From Pseudomonadota bacterium (lineage in GTDB: Bacteria > Pseudomonadota > Gammaproteobacteria > Burkholderiales > Casimicrobiaceae), in assembly GCA_029571495.1 (NCBI GenBank), contig JAKPSO010000038.1, forward strand, positions 1 to 17,857: a DNA stretch of 17,857 bases. The letters are read 5' to 3'. The translations under genes were made by a program, and so were the position numbers. Each line of letters begins with the position of its first letter. Positions within the stretch are counted from its first letter, which is position 1. Positions 7,989 through 16,537 of this stretch are shown here, piece by piece. The notes under the pieces are model-generated. The model was not told the DNA's origin. It saw nothing but the letters and a program-made list of their open reading frames with translations, and did no database searches.

Positions 7989-10082
7989 ATGTTGAGTGTG
8001 ACGGGACAAGACGGCATGATGCCAATCATCAATCGCGAGCTTTCGATGCTCGCTTTCAACGAGCGTGTGCTCGCGCAATGCGAGTTGCCGTGGGTCCCTG
8101 CGCTTGAACGTCTAAAGTACCTGACCATCGTCAGCGCCAATCTAGATGAGTTCTACGAAGTGCGCATGGCGGAGCAGAAGGAGCGACTGACGGCGCTCGC
8201 CGCGCAAGATTCGTCGCAAGCACGGGCGCTGCGTGCCGTGCTGGAAGACGTTTCGGCGCGCGCCAAAATTTTGGTCGAGCGAATGTATGTGCTTCTCAAC
8301 GGAAAAATCCTACCAAGCTTGCGCGAGGTTGGAATAGACCTAGTGAGTGGTCACGACTTATCGCTGTCTCAGCGGCGCTGGGTGCAGGCGACGTTTACGC
8401 GCGAGATTGCACCGGTACTGACCCCGATTGGTCTCGACCCGTCGCATCCTTTCCCGGCGGTTGCGAACAAGGGATTGCACTTCATCGTCGAACTACGATC
8501 AAAACGCGGTACGCAAAAGAACAGTATTGCGATCGTAAAGGTCCCGCGCAGCCTTCCGCGTCTCTTTGAAATTCGGGACAAGACGGCAACGTCGCGGCGT
8601 TCGTTCATTTTGCTGTCAACGCTGATCGAAACGGAGCTCGGCCGACTATTTCCTGGTCGCGAAGTCGTAAGCGATTCACAATTTCGCGTGACGCGCGACA
8701 GCGACTTGTGGGTGGACGAACAAGAGATGACCAACTTGCGCCATGCGCTTGCCGGCGAACTGCGACGCCGCCCGTTTGGTCCTGCGGTTCGACTCGAAAT
8801 CAACGCCGATTGCAGTGATGCGATTCACACGCTGCTCGTGGAGCACTTCGATCTTGAGCCGTACGAAGTGTTTCGCGTCAACGGCCCCGTAAATCTCGCA
8901 AGACTTCAAGCAATCCCCGACGCGGTGGCCCACCCGGAGCTGCGCTTTAAAACGTTCACTCCGGGACCGTCGTTGCCCGAGGTCACGGATGATCGGCTGT
9001 TCGCGAACTTGAAGAAGCGCGACGTTCTTCTGCACCATCCCTATCAATCGTTCGCGCCGGTCGTGCAGTTTCTGCGTTGTGCGGTCGAAGACCCGACGGT
9101 CATCGCGATCAAGCAAACGATTTACAGAACGGGAACGAAGTCCGAGCTCATGGACTTGCTGATCGAAGCCGTGCGACGCGGTAAAGAAGTGACCGTGGTG
9201 CTCGAACTCAAAGCGCGCTTTGACGAAGAAACCAACATCAACTGGGCAGACAAGTTGGAACAGGCCGGTGCGCATGTTGTGTACGGACTCGTTGGCCTCA
9301 AAACGCACGCAAAAATGTTGCTCGTCCTGCGCAAAGAAGGTAACGCTATTCGGTCATACACGCACATCGGCACGGGCAACTACAACCCGTCGACTGCGCG
9401 CTTCTACACGGACTTCGGGCTGCTGACCGCCAACGCAGAAATTGGACGCGACGTCGCGGCGATTTTTCATCACCTCACGAGCCTGTCGCAGCCGCCGCGA
9501 CTAAAACATCTGTGGTGGGCGCCGCATACGATGAAGAACAATCTGCTGGCGGCGATTCGCACAGAAACGCTCAACGCGATGGCGGGCAAACTTGGCGTCA
9601 TCATGGCGAAAATGAACGCACTCACTGACGAAGATGTGATGGCTTCGCTGTGCGAGGCATCGAACGCGGGGGTTCAAATTCATCTTATCGTGCGCGGGGC
9701 CTGTTGCCTGCGCCCAGATGTCGATGGAAACACCAAGAACATTCACGTGCGTTCGATCGTTGGACGCTTCCTTGAACACAGTCGCATTTACTATTTCGAG
9801 AATGGTGGCAAACCTAACGTCTATATTTCGAGCGCCGATTGGATGAGTCGAAATTTGGATCGCCGCGTCGAAGTAGCGACGCCGATTCTCGACGGCGGGC
9901 TGCGTGCGCGTGTGATTGACGAGGGATTGCACGTCGCGCTTCGCGACAATGCTCAGGCGTGGGTTTTGCAGAGCAATGGAGCTTATCGGTTGCAGCGGCC
10001 CAAGACGGGACAGACGCCTAGCATCGCTCAAACCACGTTGGCGACCAAGTTGGGAAATTTGGCGGATAGCGACGCTTCATGA
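7989..10082 (+). CDS. ppk1: Polyphosphate kinase 1
   Basis: 697 residues, full length for the family. The enzyme reversibly transfers the ATP gamma-phosphate to inorganic polyphosphate. The N-terminal signature INRELSMLAFNERVL is present. The catalytic core carries GLKTHAKMLLV with His440 and FLEHSRIYYF with His597, each offset by five from E. coli His435 (autophosphorylated) and His592. The motifs THIGTGNYNP and ADWMSRNLDRRVEV are also intact. The first ATG (7989) has only a weak GGA upstream. An ATG at 8016, preceded by GGGA at 9 bp spacing, begins the protein nine residues later and would give a normal leader if the predicted Pho promoter is right. The stop overlaps the sixA start by 4 bp, so the two are translationally coupled. 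Confidence 0.96.
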   Translation: MLSVTGQDGMMPIINRELSMLAFNERVLAQCELPWVPALERLKYLTIVSANLDEFYEVRMAEQKERLTALAAQDSSQARALRAVLEDVSARAKILVERMYVLLNGKILPSLREVGIDLVSGHDLSLSQRRWVQATFTREIAPVLTPIGLDPSHPFPAVANKGLHFIVELRSKRGTQKNSIAIVKVPRSLPRLFEIRDKTATSRRSFILLSTLIETELGRLFPGREVVSDSQFRVTRDSDLWVDEQEMTNLRHALAGELRRRPFGPAVRLEINADCSDAIHTLLVEHFDLEPYEVFRVNGPVNLARLQAIPDAVAHPELRFKTFTPGPSLPEVTDDRLFANLKKRDVLLHHPYQSFAPVVQFLRCAVEDPTVIAIKQTIYRTGTKSELMDLLIEAVRRGKEVTVVLELKARFDEETNINWADKLEQAGAHVVYGLVGLKTHAKMLLVLRKEGNAIRSYTHIGTGNYNPSTARFYTDFGLLTANAEIGRDVAAIFHHLTSLSQPPRLKHLWWAPHTMKNNLLAAIRTETLNAMAGKLGVIMAKMNALTDEDVMASLCEASNAGVQIHLIVRGACCLRPDVDGNTKNIHVRSIVGRFLEHSRIYYFENGGKPNVYISSADWMSRNLDRRVEVATPILDGGLRARVIDEGLHVALRDNAQAWVLQSNGAYRLQRPKTGQTPSIAQTTLATKLGNLADSDAS

Positions 10083-10543
10083 GCGAAATAATTTTTTGGC
10101 GGCATGCCGAGGCGCTTGAAGTCGGTGACGATCAAAACGACCTCGACCGCAAACTCACCGTAAAGGGACAGCGGCAGGCGGAGCGCGTTGCGTTCTGGTT
10201 GGATCGCAATTTGCCGCAGCATTGCAAAGTCTTCGCCAGCGAAGCGCGCCGTGCGCAGCAGACAGCGCGGTGCCTGCCAAGGAAGTTCAAGACACTCAGC
10301 GACCTCAACCCCGACGCTTCGCCACAACAGGTTTTAGCCGCCGTTGGTTGGGGCGCGCACAGCGAACCCGTCGTCGTAATTGGCCATCAACCGTGGATCG
10401 GCGAGTGCATTCACTGGTTGCTCAACGGTGCGTTGGCACCCATGACCGTCCGAAAAGGCGCGGCATGGTGGTTGCAATCCAAGGGCGAAGGCGAAAACGC
10501 ACACGTCGTTCTTCGCGCGGTGTCGACCCCAGAACTATTGTGA
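10079..10543 (+). CDS. sixA: SixA-type phosphohistidine phosphatase
   Basis: 154 residues of the histidine phosphatase (phosphoglycerate mutase-like) superfamily in its short SixA form. The catalytic motif is FWRHAEA at residues 6-12, with the nucleophilic His9 next to Arg8. Supporting residues include ASEARRAQQTA and the second catalytic His in VIGHQPWIGE. SixA removes phosphate from protein histidines, classically on ArcB or PTS components. ATGA overlap with ppk1 (10079-10082) indicates a two-gene operon. Pairing with ppk1, an enzyme that works through a phosphohistidine, may be functionally meaningful, but that is inference. Confidence 0.88.
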   Translation: MSEIIFWRHAEALEVGDDQNDLDRKLTVKGQRQAERVAFWLDRNLPQHCKVFASEARRAQQTARCLPRKFKTLSDLNPDASPQQVLAAVGWGAHSEPVVVIGHQPWIGECIHWLLNGALAPMTVRKGAAWWLQSKGEGENAHVVLRAVSTPELL

Positions 10544-10568
10544 CAACGTCCTCGCTGTAGCGCGTCGA

Positions 10569-10602
10569 CTGTCACAGCCACTTCATCTTTGCTCCCTAGT
10601 AT
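10569..10602 (+). promoter_or_regulatory. Candidate Pho box and promoter for phoX
   Basis: CTGTCAC-AGCC-ACTTCAT at 10569-10586 has a perfect first repeat and a 4-of-7 second repeat. Exactly 10 bp later comes TAGTAT (10597-10602), a good -10. The box-to-hexamer geometry equals that of the E. coli phoA promoter as I recall it. The start would be near 10609, giving a leader of about 75 nt before the phoX ATG. Confidence 0.6.
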
Positions 10603-10684
10603 CGACCGCACATACGCGGTTCGCCGCGCCGTTCGTTCGACTCGGTGATCCCGTGGCGATCTACATTTCCCGGAGCTACTCAAG

Positions 10685-12640
10685 ATGAATCAGAAACACG
10701 ATGCGGAGCGCCGTCGCGCGCTCGGCGCAATCGCCTCCCTCCCCATGCTCCCACTAGCAATGGGCACCTTATCCTCTGCGCTGTTGGCGGCCCGCGCGAC
10801 CGCGGCAAAGCCTGCGCAGCGCGTGGTTCAGGCCGTGAGTTTCACCGGCATGGCCGCGCCGAGTTTGGCGAACAAGGCCGCGATGGCGACCATGGGCGTC
10901 GAGTCCGCGATGTCAGTGCACTACAGCGATAACAGTCGCGCCAACTTTGGCCTTGCATATCAATCGTTTTTCACGACCGGCGATAGGGTTCCCGACGGCA
11001 ACGGCGGGCTGACGCTGGCGGGTGGCTACTACGACATAAAAAACCAACCCATTGTGGACCTCTCGGTTCCCACACGAGCTAGGCAATTTTTCTCCGATTG
11101 CCCGGACGGAATGTCATTGTTGAAGTTGGAGCATGCATCCGTTCCGGGCGTTCAAGGAAATACGGTGTTCGCTGTCGTTCAGTTTGAATACACCACGCGT
11201 GACCAAAGCCTTACAAAGACGTACAGCAGACTGCCGTCGCCCATTGCTGTGCTTACGCTAGATCAAAATCCAGCAACCGGCGCGTTGTCGCTTGTGAAGT
11301 ATCACAATGTTGACACGTCCGGCGTCCACGGCTTGTGGATCACGTGTGGCGCGAGCTTGTCGCCGTGGAACACCCATTTGTCGAGCGAAGAATACGAACC
11401 GGATGCGTTCGCGATTTCGTCTAATGCGCCGTTCGCAGCGTTCAGCAAGAGTCTCTACGGCGGCGAAACAACGGCGAATCCTTATCACTACGGGCACGTG
11501 CCAGAAGTCACCGTCAATTCCGATGGTTCCGGAAGCGTAAAGAAGCACTATTGCATGGGTCGGCTATCCCATGAACTGGTGCAAGTCATGCCCGACGAAC
11601 GCACCGTGCTCATGGGCGATGACGCCACCAATGGTGGGGCATTCATGTTCATCGCCGATCGGGCGCGCGATCTGTCGAGCGGCACTCTCTACGTCGCGAA
11701 ATGGAACCAGACGTCGGGTGTCGGTCCCGGCAGCGCGACGCTCTCGTGGATCAAATTGGGCAGCGCCGCTAGCGCGGAAATTGAAGCACTGATCGATGGC
11801 GGATTGCAGGCGACCGACATCATGGATGTGCAAACCACCGATCCATCCGGCACGCTCACTGCAAAACTGCCGCACACAAAAATTCCGTACGCAGGCAAAT
11901 TCAACTGGATAAAGCTGAAGCCGGGCATGAACAAAGCCGCCGCGTTTCTTGAAACGCACCGCTATGCCGCGCTGATGGGCGGAAGCATGGGTTTTACAAA
12001 GTGGGAAGGTACGACAGTCAACGCAAAGGATAAAGTGGCCTATGTCGCGATGTCCCGGATCGAATCTTCCATGCTCAACGGTTCGGGCGACATCAGGGTC
12101 GAAGGTCCGTACTCAGGCGCGGTGTACGCGCAGAACCTGCGCTCGGGCCAAGTGGACAGCTCCGGCGCCGCAATCGACAGCGAATGGGTGCCTGTAGATA
12201 TGGCCGCAATTCCCGCGTTGATCAGCGAAGACTTTGGCGGCAAGGCAAAGTCGAAACAAGACGCGCTCGGTAACTTCGCCAACCCCGACAAGATCGCGAC
12301 GCCAGACAATCTAAAGTTCTCAGAGAAATTGCGCACGCTCTTCATCGGTGAAGACAGCGACACTCACGTGAACAACTTCCTGTGGGCGTACAACGTCGAC
12401 AGCAAGACGCTGACGCGCTTGCTTTCCTGCCCCGCAGGCGCAGAATCGACCGGCCTGCACGCGGCCGACGACATCAACGGATGGATGTACATCACCAGCA
12501 ATTTTCAACATGCGGGCGATTGGGAGTCACCATTGCATGACATCGTGAAACCGGTACTCGATCCGCTCATTCGCACAAACTATAAAGATCGCTTCGGGGC
12601 ATCAGTCGGTTACCTCACGGGGTTGCCACGCTTGGGTTGA
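10685..12640 (+). CDS. phoX: PhoX-family (DUF839) alkaline phosphatase, Tat-exported
   Basis: 651 residues. PhoX enzymes are Ca/Fe-dependent phosphomonoesterases that release phosphate from organic esters outside the cytoplasm. The N-terminus has a twin-arginine signal, ERRRALGAI at about residues 8-16, a hydrophobic stretch and an Ala-rich cleavage region near residue 40. Family-like segments include LWITCGASLSPWNTHLSSEE with Cys221 and Glu235-Glu236, DDATNGGAFMFIADRARDL, and GEDSDTHVNNFLWAYNVD. The conserved Cys is plausibly an iron ligand, as in the structurally studied PhoX. GGAG at 10672-10675 lies 9 bp before the ATG. A Pho-box promoter precedes it and no other gene follows on the strand, so it appears monocistronic. 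Confidence 0.9.
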   Translation: MNQKHDAERRRALGAIASLPMLPLAMGTLSSALLAARATAAKPAQRVVQAVSFTGMAAPSLANKAAMATMGVESAMSVHYSDNSRANFGLAYQSFFTTGDRVPDGNGGLTLAGGYYDIKNQPIVDLSVPTRARQFFSDCPDGMSLLKLEHASVPGVQGNTVFAVVQFEYTTRDQSLTKTYSRLPSPIAVLTLDQNPATGALSLVKYHNVDTSGVHGLWITCGASLSPWNTHLSSEEYEPDAFAISSNAPFAAFSKSLYGGETTANPYHYGHVPEVTVNSDGSGSVKKHYCMGRLSHELVQVMPDERTVLMGDDATNGGAFMFIADRARDLSSGTLYVAKWNQTSGVGPGSATLSWIKLGSAASAEIEALIDGGLQATDIMDVQTTDPSGTLTAKLPHTKIPYAGKFNWIKLKPGMNKAAAFLETHRYAALMGGSMGFTKWEGTTVNAKDKVAYVAMSRIESSMLNGSGDIRVEGPYSGAVYAQNLRSGQVDSSGAAIDSEWVPVDMAAIPALISEDFGGKAKSKQDALGNFANPDKIATPDNLKFSEKLRTLFIGEDSDTHVNNFLWAYNVDSKTLTRLLSCPAGAESTGLHAADDINGWMYITSNFQHAGDWESPLHDIVKPVLDPLIRTNYKDRFGASVGYLTGLPRLG

Positions 12641-12646
12641 TACGCT

Positions 12647-12677
12647 GCGACACAGCCCACGTCGTGCGCCGTGTCGC
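12647..12677. terminator. Possible bidirectional hairpin between convergent phoX and RHH genes
   Basis: GCGACAC (12647-12653) pairs with GTGTCGC (12671-12677) around a 17-nt loop that contains a smaller CAC/GTG stem. It sits in the 52-bp gap between two convergent genes. There is no T-run on either side, so intrinsic termination is uncertain. Confidence 0.35.
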
Positions 12678-12692
12678 TAGTACGTGCCGGGC

Positions 12693-13070
12693 CTACTTCT
12701 TGTGCTTCGGGCGGCCAATCTTGACCGCTGCCACGGCATGAATAGCGGCCAGCCGCGCGGTCAGCGAGAGCGTTGCAAATTGCTGTAACGCCGCGCGGAT
12801 GACTTCGCTCTTCTTGGTGTTGTCGCGACCAGAGGCTGCAGCTTCCTTCTTGAAGCCTTTCAGTAAGTCATGATCTTCGGCCGTCATGGTGAAACTGTCG
12901 CGTACGACCTTAGGCGATTTAGATGGCGTGATTTTTTCCGGTTTGGCTGCGGCAGTCGGCTTCTTGGCGGGGGCCTTGACTACGGTTTTTGTCGAGCGCT
13001 TTGCGCTTGATGATTGAACTTTGGCTGTGGCCGTAGAACGCGGAGCTTTGATGGTTGGTTTGGTCGGCAT
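12693..13070 (-). CDS. Basic ribbon-helix-helix-like DNA-binding protein with histone-like tail
   Basis: 125 residues. Residues 1-55 are a low-complexity Lys/Ala/Pro/Ser/Thr tail resembling histone H1-type tails. Residues 56-105 (VVRDSFTMTAEDHDLLKGFK, then KKSEVIRAALQQF) fit a beta-strand followed by two helices, as in ribbon-helix-helix proteins. The C-terminus, KIGRPKHKK, has a GRP core like an AT-hook. It is probably a DNA-binding or nucleoid-associated protein. Its start codon lacks a Shine-Dalgarno and follows an A/T-only leader. It diverges from the DUF2252 gene across a perfect palindrome that is a natural autoregulatory operator. Similar proteins occur widely in betaproteobacteria, as far as I recall, without a characterised function. 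Confidence 0.72.
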   Translation of the reverse strand: MPTKPTIKAPRSTATAKVQSSSAKRSTKTVVKAPAKKPTAAAKPEKITPSKSPKVVRDSFTMTAEDHDLLKGFKKEAAASGRDNTKKSEVIRAALQQFATLSLTARLAAIHAVAAVKIGRPKHKK

Positions 13071-13089
13071 AACAAAAAAAGATCAAAAA

Positions 13090-13122
13090 ATAATAACAGT
13101 AATATTGTATTACTGTTATAGT
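13090..13122. promoter_or_regulatory. Perfect 12+12 bp palindromic operator with overlapping divergent promoters
   Basis: ATAACAGTAATA (13093-13104), a TTG spacer, and TATTACTGTTAT (13108-13119) form a perfect inverted repeat centred at 13106. The arms supply an ATAACA -35 in each direction. Eighteen base pairs on, each side has a -10: TATAGT (13117-13122) rightward and TATTAT (13095-13090) leftward. A regulator bound here would control both genes at once. It lies 23 bp from the RHH start. Confidence 0.75.
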
Positions 13123-13158
13123 TTGAAGCCTAATCGTATGCGTAGACGGACCGACGCG

Positions 13159-14541
13159 ATGCCACAACCTCGTGACCGCGGCCATCGTCCTGATAGCCGT
13201 TCAAATGTGGTTGCACCATATCCGCTCCACAAATTTGAAGGCGATAAGCACGTGCGCGTGCGAGTCGAACTAGGCTCGCCATCGTCGGCACAGTTGCTGA
13301 CGTGCAAGAGCGGCCGAGACAACCGGAAGAAACAAATGCAAGACGTCGCTGAAGTCATCCGTCGATTCAATGAATCACGCGACCCAGAACGGCTGACGTT
13401 GAAGTACCAAAAGATGCGTGCGAATCCGTACGTCTTTTTGCGCGGTACTTGTCACCTCTTTTACGATCAGTTGGCCGTCGGTGCGTTGCCGTCCAATGCG
13501 CCGACCGGCTGGATTTGCGGTGATCTGCATCTGGAAAATTTCGGCAGCTACAAGGGCAACAATCGCCTCACATACTTTGACATCAACGATTTCGACGAAG
13601 CCATTCTCGCGCCAGTTACTTGGGACTTGGTTCGCTTCTTGACGAGCGTCTTTGCGGCTAAAGAGACGCTTGATGTTGGGCGCGGGAAGGCGATTACATT
13701 GTGCGAGACTTTTCTCGCGTCGTACGTGGCTGCGCTAGGTAGTAGCAAGCCCTATTGGGTCGAGCGTGACACCGCGCACGGATTGATCCACACGCTGCTT
13801 GACGATTTGGGAAGTCGAAACCGAAGCGATCATCTCGACAAGTTCACAGATGTTGTTAAGAAGCGCCGAGTCATCCGTTGCGATGGCGAACGCGCGTTGC
13901 CCGTAGATGCCAAAACGCACAAAGCAGTCGAAAAATTGGTGCGGTCTTATGCCGCAAAGCAGGACGACAAAGGCTTTTTTGAAGTATTGGATGTCGCGCG
14001 TCGAATCGCCGGGGTCGGCAGCCTCGGCGTGGAGCGCTACGTGGTCTTGGTCGAAGGAAAGGGCTCGTCGGACCGGAACTACCTGTTAGACATCAAAGCT
14101 TCTACGGCTTCCGCGTTAAGCCCGCATGTACAAGCGCAGCAACCGCAATGGGACAGCGAGGCAAAGCGTGTTGTCGCCCTACAGACACGAATGCAGGCGG
14201 TGCCAATGGCCTTTCTCGCGGCAATCGACGAATCGCGCCGGTCTTACGTGCTGCGTGGCTTGCAGCCCAGTGAGGACCGAGTGGTACTCGATGGGAACAA
14301 GGTGAAGTTCGCGGACGTTCGCGAGGTGGTTGCCCAGATGGGGCAAATCGTCGCGTGGTCACAGTTACGAAGCTCGGGGCAGCAGGGCGCGGCTTCGGCC
14401 GACGCGCTCGTGGCGTTCTCGGCGAATTCGAAGGGCTGGCGCAACGCACTCATCACAGCGGCAGAAGGCTGTGCCGCGCAGAATCTTGCGGCGTGGAACG
14501 CGTACGCGGCGGAGTATGACGCGGGAGGCTTTGCAATCTAG
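13159..14541 (+). CDS. DUF2252 protein, kinase-like fold
   Basis: 460 residues from the ATG at 13159, with GGA 8 bp upstream and a leader of about 30 nt from the predicted promoter. The frame continues back to 13021, but that start would lie inside the divergent gene. The ATG at 13138 would leave only about 8 nt of leader. DUF2252 proteins resemble aminoglycoside-phosphotransferase-type kinases. Here GDLHLENFG (about 121-129) matches the catalytic HGDxxxxN-type loop and FDINDFDEA the metal-binding segment. Substrate and reaction are unknown. The gene shares its operator with the RHH protein and may be cotranscribed with the downstream metal transporter (96-bp gap). Confidence 0.82.
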   Translation: MPQPRDRGHRPDSRSNVVAPYPLHKFEGDKHVRVRVELGSPSSAQLLTCKSGRDNRKKQMQDVAEVIRRFNESRDPERLTLKYQKMRANPYVFLRGTCHLFYDQLAVGALPSNAPTGWICGDLHLENFGSYKGNNRLTYFDINDFDEAILAPVTWDLVRFLTSVFAAKETLDVGRGKAITLCETFLASYVAALGSSKPYWVERDTAHGLIHTLLDDLGSRNRSDHLDKFTDVVKKRRVIRCDGERALPVDAKTHKAVEKLVRSYAAKQDDKGFFEVLDVARRIAGVGSLGVERYVVLVEGKGSSDRNYLLDIKASTASALSPHVQAQQPQWDSEAKRVVALQTRMQAVPMAFLAAIDESRRSYVLRGLQPSEDRVVLDGNKVKFADVREVVAQMGQIVAWSQLRSSGQQGAASADALVAFSANSKGWRNALITAAEGCAAQNLAAWNAYAAEYDAGGFAI

Positions 14542-14637
14542 CCCGCGTTTGCTGCCACGATGGGTTGCGGATGAGTGATCGCAATCAAGTTGAAACACAT
14601 CCACGTTACGCTTTCAAGTCACCCAACGGCGGACTTG

Positions 14638-15681
14638 ATGAATACACATTTAACCAATTTCGGCCCGGACGATGCTGGGCTCATTTGCGGCTACGTCTTC
14701 ACCGCCAACGCGCCGCCGCAGCCGATGAGTTCGTCCGCCGCTGCCGGTTGGTTGAACCAATCTTCGGCGGGCGATGCGACCCACGAGTCAGCCAACACCC
14801 GCGATTTCGTCTGGTTGCACTTCTCACTTGCGCATGCGAACGCCGAGCCGTGGATGAAGGCCAACTTGCGTTTGCCCGCCGAGTTTTATGAAACTGTCGC
14901 CGAGGGCTTGCATTCGTCGCGTATCGAACGAGAGGGAGAAGCGTTGATCGCGGTTTTCAACGACATCCGATTCGACTTCGATTTTGAACCATCGGAGTTG
15001 GCCGCGCTGTGGATCTGTGCACGCCGCGACTTGGTCGTCACCGCTCGACGCAGCCCATTGCGCAGCGTTGATCAGCTGAGAACCGCAGTGAAGCGTGGCG
15101 AGCGGGTCGACTCGACCGTCGCACTGCTGACTGATCTTTTGCACGCGCAGGCTGACGTGTTGGTTGATGTGGTTCGTCGCGTCACATCTCGCGTCGATGA
15201 GGTTGAAGATGGTCTCCTCAAGGGGCAACCGAGTCCGACGCAGCGCGCGAAACTGGGAACGCTGCGGCGATTGTTGGTGCGTTTGCAGCGCGTATTGGCA
15301 CCGGAGCCGAGCGCGCTGTTCCGGTTACTACAGAACCCGACGCGATGGATGCCGGCGCACGACGTACAGGCACTGCGCGAATCCACCGAAGAATTCTCCG
15401 TCGTGTTGCGAGACATGTCGACGCTGCGGGAGCGCATCAAATTGTTGCAGGAAGAAATCGCCGCCCGCGCTAGCGAGGAGAACAACCGCAGCCTGTTTAC
15501 GTTGACCATCGTGACGGTCCTTGCGCTGCCGATAAACATCATCGCCGGTCTTCTAGGCATGAACGTCGGTGGTGTTCCGTTGGCGCAACATGCCTACGGA
15601 TTTTGGATCGTCGTGGCAATCGTCGCCGCATTCACTCTCGTCGCGCTTGGATTTGCCGTTCGAAAGACCCGTCGCACCTAG
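14638..15681 (+). CDS. zntB: CorA/ZntB-family divalent metal transporter
   Basis: 347 residues from the ATG at 14638, which has GGCGGA just upstream; a GTG at 14575 would add 21 poorly conserved residues. The long cytoplasmic N-terminal domain ends in a coiled region (SVVLRDMSTLRERIKLLQEE). Two C-terminal membrane helices follow. The first ends in the family signature GMN at 307-309 (LLGMNVGGVPLAQHA), and the second is FWIVVAIVAAFTLVALGF. GMNVGG with an N-terminal domain of this type fits ZntB, a zinc transporter, better than the magnesium transporter CorA, but substrate assignment is uncertain. The C-terminus is basic (RKTRRT). The gene is convergent with the OlsB-like gene, with a 24-bp gap. 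Confidence 0.85.
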   Translation: MNTHLTNFGPDDAGLICGYVFTANAPPQPMSSSAAAGWLNQSSAGDATHESANTRDFVWLHFSLAHANAEPWMKANLRLPAEFYETVAEGLHSSRIEREGEALIAVFNDIRFDFDFEPSELAALWICARRDLVVTARRSPLRSVDQLRTAVKRGERVDSTVALLTDLLHAQADVLVDVVRRVTSRVDEVEDGLLKGQPSPTQRAKLGTLRRLLVRLQRVLAPEPSALFRLLQNPTRWMPAHDVQALRESTEEFSVVLRDMSTLRERIKLLQEEIAARASEENNRSLFTLTIVTVLALPINIIAGLLGMNVGGVPLAQHAYGFWIVVAIVAAFTLVALGFAVRKTRRT

Positions 15682-15705
15682 ATGGCGGGTCCGTTTGACC
15701 TCGCG

Positions 15706-16509
15706 CTACTGTTCGGTGCGCGCGCCCAAAAAGTGTTGCGCGTAGCGTGGCGCCATGCGTTCAATCGGTAGCAGGACCAGGAAGTCTGCGCTATCGAAGT
15801 CGGGGTCCCATGCCGGCTCACCACACACCCATGCGCCCAAACGCAGATAGCCCTTCAAGAGCGGTGGTGTAGCGGGCTTCGCGCCCATTGGATCGCCCAA
15901 GGATTGCAGTCCGCGAATCGGGTCAACGCGAAAGTCCATCGGCGCCAGGTGCTTCGCCATGAGTTCAGCGCGCAGCGCGCCGAGGTTCAGTGATCCGCTG
16001 TCGAGCGGTACGCTGGCGCAACCGGCGAGGTACTTAACGTTGTGGTCGCGAACGTACGCACCCAGACCGCTCCACAGTCGCGCCAAGGCACCGCTATTTC
16101 GGTACGCTGGATGGATGCAGGCGCGCCCGACTTCAAATATCTCGTGGGCAATGGGTTTGAGGCTGTCAATGCGAAATTCGCTCTCGCAATACATCGTCTT
16201 TACTGCACGCGCGCCCCAAGGCGGAAGGATGCGATACGTGCCGACGACCTTTCCGAGGTTGTCGTCGGTCACGATGAGGTGCTCGCACGCGTCGTCGAAC
16301 ATATCGACGTCGCGCCCATCGTGACGGTGCAAGTCAGCGCCCATCTCTTCACAAAACACTTTGTAGCGAAGTCGCTGCGCCGCCACGACATCAGCGCTGC
16401 AAGTGGCCAAACGAACGCTGAGTTGCGGTTCCGATGCTTTACTCGCTACTGGCAAGCTAGTGGCCGGGTGCGCCAGTGAGGCGCTAGAGGTCATCGCAAT
16501 GGTTGTCAT
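15706..16509 (-). CDS. olsB: OlsB-like ornithine-acyl-ACP N-acyltransferase (GNAT fold)
   Basis: 267 residues from the ATG at 16509, which has a near-perfect AAAAGGAG Shine-Dalgarno 8 bp away. An in-frame ATG at 16593 is rejected because it lies upstream of the predicted promoter. The protein is of the acetyltransferase type grouped with hemolysin-like and autoinducer-synthase-like enzymes: QRLRYKVFCEEMGADLHRHD, then VGTYRILPP, EVGRACIHPAYRNSGALARL, and LLKGYLRLGAWVCGEPAWDP. OlsB adds a 3-hydroxy fatty acid to ornithine, the first step of ornithine lipid synthesis, a phosphorus-free membrane lipid made under phosphate starvation in several bacteria. No olsA acyltransferase is in view. The Pho-box promoter supports this role. 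Other N-acyl amino acid products are possible. Confidence 0.78.
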   Translation of the reverse strand: MTTIAMTSSASLAHPATSLPVASKASEPQLSVRLATCSADVVAAQRLRYKVFCEEMGADLHRHDGRDVDMFDDACEHLIVTDDNLGKVVGTYRILPPWGARAVKTMYCESEFRIDSLKPIAHEIFEVGRACIHPAYRNSGALARLWSGLGAYVRDHNVKYLAGCASVPLDSGSLNLGALRAELMAKHLAPMDFRVDPIRGLQSLGDPMGAKPATPPLLKGYLRLGAWVCGEPAWDPDFDSADFLVLLPIERMAPRYAQHFLGARTEQ

Positions 16510-16537
16510 GAGTGCGGCTCCTTTTGAAGACGAAGCC

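Noticed and set aside
13021..13158. N-terminal extension of the DUF2252 protein
   Set aside because: The first ATG lies inside the divergent RHH gene and the frame crosses the operator palindrome.
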